Shown piece after piece: positions 6,601 through 11,742 of a stretch of 11,742 bases of DNA; the first letter of the stretch is position 1; the number at the start of each line of letters is the position of its first letter. Source of the DNA: Legionella genomosp. 1 (GTDB taxonomy: Bacteria; Pseudomonadota; Gammaproteobacteria; Legionellales; Legionellaceae); the NCBI GenBank assembly GCA_945865355.1, contig CAMBDN010000062.1, forward strand, positions 1-11,742, read 5' to 3'. Below the pieces are notes generated by a model. The model did no database searches. It was not told where the DNA came from and saw only the letters and a list, made by a program, of their open reading frames with translations. The translations under genes and the position numbers were made by a program.

Positions 6601-8228
6601 CCGCCATACCTCAATTTAATATGCCAATGCTCAAGGGTTGTGCCCAAAATGCGCTGCAACGTTGATAATTGATTCAGATAGGCAATTTTTGCGCTGATTA
6701 AACCGATTTGTGCTTGAATCAACTGATTTTGGGTATTACTGACATCCAATCCGCTGGCAATACCCGCTTGTTGCTTCTTTTTTTCCAGGGAATAAGACTT
6801 CTCAGCCAAATCCACTTGCCGTTTTGCTAATTCATAACGTTTTAACTGACTTCCTATGGTACTGATTGTATTTTTAATCATCGTAATTAATGTGCGTTTA
6901 GCAGCGAGTATGTTTAATCGATCTTTTTCTAACTTCACTTTAGCTGAAATCAATTGACTACGGCGGCTGATATCACGCAAGGGGATCGTTAATGTAATTC
7001 CTGCGGCCTGATTCAAATTATTACCGTTATAAATTCCACGCAATCCCGGTGTGGTGCCGTCGACTCCGGTCATCGTGCCAAGTTGAACACTGGCACTGGC
7101 GTCAAGTTGCCATAATTGTTGATTTTTTGCTACAGCATAGGCTCTTTCATCGGCGCGTAACAACATTTTCAACGCCAAATATTGAACATTGTGCTCCAAT
7201 GCCTGGTTAACGGCCTCATCAGCATCTGGAACAACCATCTTGCCTAGTGTCACATCATTAGGCACCGCGAGTCTCATATCGGGATCAAGACCTATCGTTT
7301 GCAATAAGTCTTGTGCTGCTGTTTTAAATTCATTTTCAGCCTGTTCCACCATTAAATTTAATGATTCAATTTGATAAGATTGTTGAACATTAGCTGTTGG
7401 TTCAAGCTGACCCGCTGCTATTTTCTTCTCATTGATCTCAAATGATTTATTAGCTTCCTTCAACTGAAGTTGTTGGTTTTGCAAATTGTTACCACTCAAA
7501 ACGAGTGTACGATAGGCAGTAATCACTTGCGTGACTTGATCTACCACAGATTGTTGTAAACTTAATTTATTTAACCATTCATTATCAATAGCATCTAGCA
7601 ATCCTGCGGCATTTGCAGAAAGGCCGAAACCGCGAAGTAAAGGTTGGGAGACTGATAAATTAAGAAGCGGATTATAATTCCCGATGGGGGAGACATTGTT
7701 ATCCACGGACAACGCCATCTTGCTACCATATTTCGTTTTAAGGGCGAACTCAGGTGAGGCTAAATAGCTTTGAGTGACAGCATTTCCAACACCACTATAT
7801 CCGCTTTTCGCAATCTGTGCGGTACCACCAAGCGCATACTGCAACTCAAACTCATTATGTGCCAAACGCAATTGATAACGCTGCACAATACGATCAAGCT
7901 CAACGTTTTGGATATTTGGGTTATAACGCAACGACAATAAAATCGCCTCTCTAAGCGTCAAATTTAGTTTTTTTCTGCCATGCGTTGTCGGTGAAGTTGG
8001 CAAATCAACCCAGTGATTTAACATATATTCTGGATTTTTAATCGCATCATCTAGTCGCTGCTCTGCTTCTTCGATTTGCAGCGTTTCAGCCGCAGGATCG
8101 TCAACCCAGCGGTAAAGGGAACCAGCAAGGGCCGCTTTATCAGGCATAGCATACGCCTGTGGCAACCCACTTCCCAGGTGATAAGCGCAAAACATAAACA
8201 AAGCTCGCCAATTCATCGAAACAGTCAT
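6597..8228 (-). CDS. TolC-family outer-membrane efflux/secretion channel
   Basis: Trimeric outer-membrane beta-barrel with a long periplasmic helical tunnel. It gives the MacAB-like complex an exit from the cell. The 543-aa protein begins with a signal peptide ending about residue 27 (AYA before MPDK). An N-terminal extension of about 60 residues precedes the channel fold. Two outer-membrane-efflux repeats follow, about 90-315 and 336-530; the halves show matching strands and coil-rich helices (for example SVSQPLLRGFG at 192-202 and TIPLRDISRRS at 414-424). I start at the ATG at 8228 rather than the TTG just before it, because GAGAG lies six bases upstream. The start is ten bases after the apaH stop, and the ribosome binding site touches that stop, so translation is probably linked. 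Its stop overlaps the adaptor start. A channel dedicated to one MacAB-like system differs from E. coli, where TolC is encoded elsewhere and shared. Confidence 0.92.
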   Translation of the reverse strand: MTVSMNWRALFMFCAYHLGSGLPQAYAMPDKAALAGSLYRWVDDPAAETLQIEEAEQRLDDAIKNPEYMLNHWVDLPTSPTTHGRKKLNLTLREAILLSLRYNPNIQNVELDRIVQRYQLRLAHNEFELQYALGGTAQIAKSGYSGVGNAVTQSYLASPEFALKTKYGSKMALSVDNNVSPIGNYNPLLNLSVSQPLLRGFGLSANAAGLLDAIDNEWLNKLSLQQSVVDQVTQVITAYRTLVLSGNNLQNQQLQLKEANKSFEINEKKIAAGQLEPTANVQQSYQIESLNLMVEQAENEFKTAAQDLLQTIGLDPDMRLAVPNDVTLGKMVVPDADEAVNQALEHNVQYLALKMLLRADERAYAVAKNQQLWQLDASASVQLGTMTGVDGTTPGLRGIYNGNNLNQAAGITLTIPLRDISRRSQLISAKVKLEKDRLNILAAKRTLITMIKNTISTIGSQLKRYELAKRQVDLAEKSYSLEKKKQQAGIASGLDVSNTQNQLIQAQIGLISAKIAYLNQLSTLQRILGTTLEHWHIKLRYGG

Positions 8229-8238
8229 CAAGGACTCT

Positions 8239-9060
8239 CTAAACTCTCAAAAGGCCAGGCACTTCAAAACGCTGCATATCCTGCAGGCGCAGAGCCGTCA
8301 ATTTACCCCCCCAATAACACCCAGTATCAAGAGCATGCATCCGGGGGTGCGGACACATACCCTGCAATGCCGCCCAATGACCAAAGACAATATCTGCTTC
8401 AACTTCATGGCGACGGGGAACCATGTACCAAGGAAAAAGACTGGCTGGTGCATTTGCGATAGTCCCTTTATAGGTTAACACTAAATGACCGCGAACATCA
8501 CAGAAACGCATACGGGTAAAATAATTACAAATAACACGCAACCTATCCGTGCCCTTTAAATCATCTGACCAATGATCTGGCATATTTCCGTACATTTCAG
8601 CCAAATATTCGCGATAATGCTCCCCACCCAACGCATTTTCTAATTCCTCAGCCAAGGCTTTTGCTTGCGATAAATCCCAAGCAGGAGCAATCCCTGCGTG
8701 ACACATAACAACATTTTGCAGCGGATCATGATACAAAATTGATTGTCTACGCAACCAATGGCCCAATTCAGCACTATCAGGTGCGTGCAATACATCATGT
8801 AATGTGTCGTCATGATTTTGTAACGGGTGCCCACCAAACAGCTTCGCTAATAAATGGAGATCATGGTTCCCAAGTGTAATCCGTGGTGTTAATGGTAAGT
8901 TTTTTATAAAGCGCAATACAGACAAAGATTGTGGTCCGCGATTAACGAGATCACCGACAAACCAAAGTCTATCCGACTGCTCATCAAAGTTTATGTGGCA
9001 AAGCAAACGTTGCAATGGTTCAAAGCACCCCTGCACATCGCCAATAACATAATCATGCAC
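8239..9060 (-). CDS. apaH: Symmetrical bis(5'-nucleosyl)-tetraphosphatase (diadenosine tetraphosphatase)
   Basis: Hydrolyses Ap4A symmetrically to two ADP and removes Np4A-type caps from RNA; cytoplasmic. The 273-aa chain carries the metallophosphatase motifs in order: GDVQGC (7-12), GDLVNRGP (36-43), GNHD (64-67), the histidine of HAG (121-123), FGHWAAL (226-232) and LDTGCYWGG (244-252). The first motif has Gln where E. coli has His (GDVHGC); this variant is common in other gammaproteobacteria. FTRMRFCD (181-188) is also conserved in the family. The start is GTG with AAGGA nine bases upstream and overlaps the end of the TraI_2-like gene by eight bases. In E. coli apaG lies between rsmA and apaH; here apaG is absent from the window and the TraI_2-like gene takes that place. 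Confidence 0.96.
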   Translation of the reverse strand: MHDYVIGDVQGCFEPLQRLLCHINFDEQSDRLWFVGDLVNRGPQSLSVLRFIKNLPLTPRITLGNHDLHLLAKLFGGHPLQNHDDTLHDVLHAPDSAELGHWLRRQSILYHDPLQNVVMCHAGIAPAWDLSQAKALAEELENALGGEHYREYLAEMYGNMPDHWSDDLKGTDRLRVICNYFTRMRFCDVRGHLVLTYKGTIANAPASLFPWYMVPRRHEVEADIVFGHWAALQGMCPHPRMHALDTGCYWGGKLTALRLQDMQRFEVPGLLRV

Positions 9061-10399
9061 CGTGCGTATTCCTTGGTTGCAAGTTGGTCGGTTTTTCTCC
9101 GGCAGGTTGCCATTCTCCAGCCGCGGATAATAAATTTAATGAATTTACGGTAGGAGCTTGATCTTTACGATTGAAATTATGATTATCAAATTGCCCCATG
9201 TGTCCCAATTCGGTAGCCGATATCGTCGAAACCTCTCCGGTGTGCAAATTATGGAACTGCACCTGCTCTGATAACACAACGCCATATTCAGCAAAAACGA
9301 CCCCACTGTGCATTTGCTGTGTATTCGACTGTTCAAAACGAGAAATTACATTACCATCGATGCCCTTAGCATGTAATCCTAGGGAGAGAAAAGCATTTTG
9401 TGCAGCTTGAGCCTGCAAATTTTTATACTCCGGATGTTCCCGCACAAACCACGCAAACATTTCCGCCGACATCAATAATCCCCCTGGGACCATAAATAAC
9501 GGAGCTTTGTTGATCATGATCAAACCCGACGCTAGTTTACTGGTCAGCCATTTTAGAAATTCAATACCTATGATTCGTTCTTTTTCATCGATAGACTCTG
9601 GTACAGTATCCACAAAGGTACTTATTCGACTCCCCCGCCCACCACGATTGCCCATACCTTTAATCATGAATCCATTAAAATACCGCTGGATAGCAATCGC
9701 ATCTGCCCGAATTAATATTGCCCCTAAGGTACCCGCTGAACGAGCATCTTCACTTAAAAGTGCAAGCCATACCGCTAACACCTGTGGATTTGAAATAATC
9801 CAAGCAAAACCACTTGCCGGCATCAACAGCCGGGCGAGTAGAACATTCAAACGACAGCGTAAATCCTTATCGCCTTCGGGTAGGAATTCAAAATGGTAAT
9901 GGCTGCCCACTGAAGCCATGCTTTCTAACAAAGGGCTCCACTGCTTCAATAATTGTCCATTCGCATCGAACAAATCAACGCGATAATCAATTTGGAGCTT
10001 CCCAATCCCTTGTAGAATGCCGGCCGAAAACAATGCGTAAAGCCATAGTTTTTGCTCTTCTGATAGCTGAGCCCCGTCTCCTTGAATCACGTAGTGACGA
10101 AATAACGATAGCGCTGCTTCAGTACGATTTAAAGCATGATCGAGGAATCCACCCGGCATTGCATAATAACTGTTTGTCGTTTCTGGGATCCGTTGACAAT
10201 GATTAATCAGACTATTTATTAACGCCAAACACATGCTATCAAATCGTGCTCCCTCTAGTGAGCAGTTTTCCGTAATTTTCTGTAATAATTCTTTTCGCTT
10301 ACCCTCTGACAATAATTGTGACGGGGGTACAATGTCCGTTAAATCTTTAAGTGGTTTAGCATAGGGCGATTTTGCTTTTCTACCATGACGATGAAACAA
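9053..10399 (-). CDS. TraI_2/MobH-like domain protein with degenerate HD site
   Basis: Resembles the TraI_2 and TraI_2_C pair found in MobH-type relaxases and related integrating-element proteins, but it is short (448 aa) and sits among housekeeping genes. Residues about 20-240 match the N-terminal domain: [15 protein letters not shown] (76-90) aligns with the usual HHAGPGGLLDHTL, and ILQGIGK (128-134) aligns with LLHDIGK. Thus the paired histidines are YY and the HD is QG, so metal-dependent chemistry is unlikely. Residues about 278-345 match the C-terminal winged-helix part ([17 protein letters not shown], then [16 protein letters not shown]). The tail (about 350-448) is hydrophilic and has no domain I can name. 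The frame is open to a TTG at 10447 without a ribosome binding site; I chose the TTG at 10399 because a perfect AAGGAGG lies five bases upstream. It is 108 bases after rsmA and overlaps apaH. Family recognition comes from motif memory; its function is unknown. Confidence 0.75.
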   Translation of the reverse strand: MFHRHGRKAKSPYAKPLKDLTDIVPPSQLLSEGKRKELLQKITENCSLEGARFDSMCLALINSLINHCQRIPETTNSYYAMPGGFLDHALNRTEAALSLFRHYVIQGDGAQLSEEQKLWLYALFSAGILQGIGKLQIDYRVDLFDANGQLLKQWSPLLESMASVGSHYHFEFLPEGDKDLRCRLNVLLARLLMPASGFAWIISNPQVLAVWLALLSEDARSAGTLGAILIRADAIAIQRYFNGFMIKGMGNRGGRGSRISTFVDTVPESIDEKERIIGIEFLKWLTSKLASGLIMINKAPLFMVPGGLLMSAEMFAWFVREHPEYKNLQAQAAQNAFLSLGLHAKGIDGNVISRFEQSNTQQMHSGVVFAEYGVVLSEQVQFHNLHTGEVSTISATELGHMGQFDNHNFNRKDQAPTVNSLNLLSAAGEWQPAGEKPTNLQPRNTHGA

Positions 10400-10404
10400 T
10401 GGAG

Positions 10405-10411
10405 CCTCCTT
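10405..10411 (-). promoter_or_regulatory. Perfect Shine-Dalgarno site deciding a TTG start
   Basis: AAGGAGG on the reverse strand is five bases before the TTG at 10397-10399. No ATG or GTG lies at suitable spacing. It is the strongest ribosome binding site in the minus-strand string and the reason to trim the TraI_2-like protein by 16 residues. Confidence 0.65.
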
Positions 10412-10453
10412 AATCCTAGAAAACCAATTGAAGCCAGCCAAGATCAAAACCAG

Positions 10454-10490
10454 AAAAAACAGTTGAATTGACTATTTTTTCTAAATTCAA
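10454..10490 (-). terminator. Weak candidate terminator or attenuator after rsmA
   Basis: In the rsmA to TraI_2-like gap, TTGAATT (reverse strand, 10484-10490) pairs with AATTCAA (10463-10469) across 14 bases and is followed by CTG and six T's (10454-10459). The stem is pure A/T with one G-C pair, so it would at most cause partial termination between rsmA and the downstream genes. Confidence 0.2.
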
Positions 10491-10507
10491 ATCTTGAGAA
10501 TTTTACA

Positions 10508-11278
10508 CTAGTTGGCAATAAATTTCGCTATCTGAACATAGTCAGTGACACTGATTTGCTCAGGACGCAGGCCTGGATCAATGCCTAGATCAATTAGATC
10601 GCCGGCTTTTAACAACGATTTTAAATTATTTGCTAGCGTTTTGCGACGCATGGAAAATGCACAGGCCATCAACCGCTCAAGCTCGGTAAATTCCACTGAG
10701 GGGTAAGGGGATACTTGATAAGGGATTAAACGAACAATAGCCGACTCTACTTTAGGTTGTGGGTAAAAAGCGGTGGGAGGGACATTAAACAATTGTTCAA
10801 CTTCACATTGATATTGCACAATGACACTTAATCGCCCATAAGCTTTTGTGCCTGGGGACGCCACCAAACGTTCGACGACTTCCTTCTGTAACATAAAATG
10901 CATGTCATCAATATGGGCTGCAAATTGCAATAAATATAACAGTAATGGTGTTGAAATATTATAAGGTAAATTACCTATAATCCTTAAATGTTGCCCTAAT
11001 TGACCATAGTCGACGGTCAACGCATCGGCATTGACCAGACGCAGCTTTCCTATGCCCTGGGGCATTTCTTCCAACTGCGCATACAAATCAGTATCTATCT
11101 CAATGGCTAATAGCGTATCTAAAATAGTTAACAACGGCTTGGTTAATGCACCCAACCCGGGACCAATCTCCACTACTTGATCACTCGTTTGCGGATTAAA
11201 CGCACGTAAAATATCATTGATAATAGGCTGGCTTTGCAGAAAATTTTGGCCGAACCGCTTGCGAGGGCGATGTACCAT
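10508..11278 (-). CDS. rsmA: 16S rRNA (adenine1518-N6/adenine1519-N6)-dimethyltransferase
   Basis: RsmA (KsgA) dimethylates two adjacent adenines in the 3'-terminal hairpin of 16S rRNA with S-adenosylmethionine, a late checkpoint in 30S assembly. The 256-aa length is slightly short of the E. coli protein but complete. RKRFGQNFL (6-14) is the conserved N-terminal signature, [11 protein letters not shown] (36-46) the SAM-binding motif I, EID at 60-62 the acidic residue of motif II, NADAL at 83-87 the next motif, and NLPYNIS (103-109) the catalytic motif [16 protein letters not shown] (171-184) and [12 protein letters not shown] (208-219) are also family hallmarks. The start ATG has a modest AGG site (CCTAGGT) upstream. 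It is the first gene of the minus-strand string, with a TATAAT box 27 bases upstream. Loss of the gene gives kasugamycin resistance in other bacteria. Confidence 0.97.
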   Translation of the reverse strand: MVHRPRKRFGQNFLQSQPIINDILRAFNPQTSDQVVEIGPGLGALTKPLLTILDTLLAIEIDTDLYAQLEEMPQGIGKLRLVNADALTVDYGQLGQHLRIIGNLPYNISTPLLLYLLQFAAHIDDMHFMLQKEVVERLVASPGTKAYGRLSVIVQYQCEVEQLFNVPPTAFYPQPKVESAIVRLIPYQVSPYPSVEFTELERLMACAFSMRRKTLANNLKSLLKAGDLIDLGIDPGLRPEQISVTDYVQIAKFIAN

Positions 11279-11304
11279 GAGCTACCTAGGTTTTAAAAAC
11301 AAAG

Positions 11305-11310
11305 ATTATA
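11305..11310 (-). promoter_or_regulatory. Candidate -10 box for the rsmA string
   Basis: A perfect TATAAT on the reverse strand lies 27-32 bases upstream of the rsmA ATG. No good -35 hexamer is found at 16-18 bases, so this would be a promoter helped by other factors, or rsmA may be read from upstream. Confidence 0.4.
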
Positions 11311-11357
11311 CCTTTATTCATACATAGGAAGCGACTGAAATTACGGGCATATTGAAG

Positions 11358-11411
11358 CGTTGATTTTCTATCACTGCATCGACAAATTTCACAAATGATA
11401 AAAAATCAACG
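11358..11411. repeat. Long inverted repeat upstream of rsmA (16 bp, one mismatch)
   Basis: CGTTGATTTTCTATCA (11358-11373) faces TGATAAAAAATCAACG (11396-11411); 15 of 16 positions pair, across a 22-base spacer. It lies between the rsmA -10 box and the stop of the truncated gene to the right. No T-run follows the stem on either strand, so it is more likely an operator, a structured RNA element or a small mobile palindrome than a terminator. Nothing else I recognise lies in 11279-11435. Confidence 0.75.
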
Positions 11412-11435
11412 AATAGAATACAGCATTGGGAAACA

Positions 11436-11606
11436 TTAACCCATTAAACCGGCTGGCAGAATAATAGTGATTGTATTGTTAGACTGCGATTCTACATATC
11501 CCCCGAAACCATTCGTTAGGTTATAAGAAATTAAAAATGGTGATTCATTTTGTGCATTGCTTGTGTAACTGCATGATAGGACACCTGTCGCACCCTGTTG
11601 CCTCAT
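11436..11606 (-). pseudogene. C-terminal remnant of an unidentified gene, cut by a probable insertion-element end
   Basis: A minus-strand frame of 56 codons ends in TAA at 11436-11438. Its residues look like real protein: a Ser/Asn/Gly-rich segment (SCSYTSNAQNESPFLISYN), then NGFGGYVESQSNN and a hydrophobic beta-strand-like end ITIILPAGLMG. The only ATG (11604-11606) lies inside the tandem repeat at 11597-11659, and an in-frame stop occurs four codons upstream of it, so the natural start is missing. No ribosome binding site is seen. The simplest reading is the tail of a longer, perhaps secreted or surface, protein whose front was removed when a mobile element inserted near 11597. I do not recognise the family. 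Confidence 0.45.
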
Positions 11607-11659
11607 AAATAAATGTTACCGAAGGACCTATTCGTTGCCTCATAATTCATGTTACCGAA
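11597..11659. repeat. Two tandem copies of a 26-27-bp repeat
   Basis: Copy 1 (11597-11623) and copy 2 (11634-11659) share the block GTTGCCTCATAA at one end and ATGTTACCGAA at the other, differing only in a 3-4-base centre (ATAA versus TTC). Start-to-start spacing is 37 bases. Two near-identical copies next to a broken gene fit the multiple transposase-binding sites found at the ends of some insertion sequences. Only two copies exist, so this is not a CRISPR array. Confidence 0.75.
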
Positions 11660-11683
11660 CAGAGACGTTATTAACAAAATATC

Positions 11684-11705
11684 CTCCGCAAATATCCTAG
11701 CGGGG
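11684..11705. repeat. Small GC-rich hairpin
   Basis: CTCCGC (11684-11689) pairs with GCGGGG (11700-11705) over a 10-base loop, with one G-T wobble. It lies directly before the stronger hairpin at 11707-11732, giving two stem-loops in tandem. Confidence 0.35.
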
Positions 11706-11706
11706 T

Positions 11707-11738
11707 GAAGGGGCCGGCAATGAGGCCCCTTCGATTTT
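11707..11738 (+). terminator. Strong hairpin, candidate rho-independent terminator
   Basis: GAAGGGGCC (11707-11715) and GGCCCCTTC (11724-11732) form a perfect 9-bp stem with an 8-base loop, followed on the plus strand by GATTTT. The T-run is short. No plus-strand gene precedes it in the window, so it may belong to an insertion element or block outside transcription entering from the left. On the minus strand no T-run follows. Confidence 0.5.
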
Positions 11739-11742
11739 ATAT

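Larger units (their letters stand above)
11597..11742. mobile_element. Probable terminal segment of an insertion element, running off the right edge
   Basis: The stretch combines tandem terminal-type repeats, two GC-rich hairpins and an abrupt end of the remnant gene at its left border. No transposase coding sequence lies within the window, and the element family cannot be named from this end alone. The assignment is inference from layout. Confidence 0.35.

Noticed and set aside
8229..8231. TTG start for the TolC-family gene
   Set aside because: The ATG directly after it has better spacing from the GAGAG site; the difference is one residue.
8076..8462. 128-codon plus-strand frame spanning the apaH/tolC junction
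   Set aside because: Antisense to two strongly supported genes and not protein-like.
9507..10206. Two overlapping 130-codon plus-strand frames
   Set aside because: Both are antisense to the TraI_2-like gene, overlap each other in different frames and lack ribosome binding sites.
11597..11659. Possible CRISPR array
   Set aside because: Only two repeat copies with a 10-base interval, no further units and no cas genes.

Overview
The window looks like a chromosomal segment of a gammaproteobacterium with moderately low GC. rsmA/ksgA lies close to apaH, as in that class, and there is a periplasmic lytic transglycosylase, a lipoprotein membrane-fusion protein and a TolC-type outer-membrane protein, so the cell is Gram-negative. 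The Legionellales (Legionella/Coxiella-like) are a reasonable guess, but nothing here proves it.

Layout from left to right. Positions 1-70 hold the start of a minus-strand gene that resembles the IS66-type accessory transposition protein. Positions 71-400 hold AT-rich sequence with a doubtful 93-aa plus-strand reading frame and a perfect 11-bp inverted repeat. Positions 401-2285 (minus) carry a two-gene unit: a GH103/MltB-type lytic transglycosylase followed 22 bases later by a fused MsrB-MsrA methionine sulfoxide reductase. A divergent intergenic region (2286-2481) leads to a plus-strand GAF-GGDEF diguanylate cyclase (2482-3519), which ends convergently with the next block.

Positions 3571-11278 form one long minus-strand gene string. 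In transcription order it reads: rsmA/ksgA; a protein with the two TraI_2-type (MobH relaxase-like) domains but without the usual HD residues; apaH; a TolC-family outer-membrane factor; a MacA/HlyD-type lipoprotein adaptor; an ABC ATPase; a MacB/FtsX-type permease. From the TraI_2-like gene onward the genes overlap or lie within 10 bases of each other, so co-transcription and translational coupling are likely. The last four genes make a complete tripartite exporter. Its MacB component is split into separate ATPase and permease chains, and it has its own outer-membrane channel. It has been appended to a housekeeping rRNA-methylation / Ap4A-hydrolysis unit.

Positions 11279-11742 contain a candidate rsmA promoter, a long 16-bp inverted repeat, the C-terminal remnant of an unidentified minus-strand gene, two tandem copies of a 26-27-bp repeat, and two GC-rich hairpins. 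The right edge looks like the end of an insertion element that cut the remnant gene. Both edges of the window therefore carry signs of mobile DNA, while the middle is ordinary chromosome. The points most worth a second look are the degenerate TraI_2 protein inside the rsmA-apaH unit, the exporter operon joined to it, and the repeat/remnant zone at the right end.
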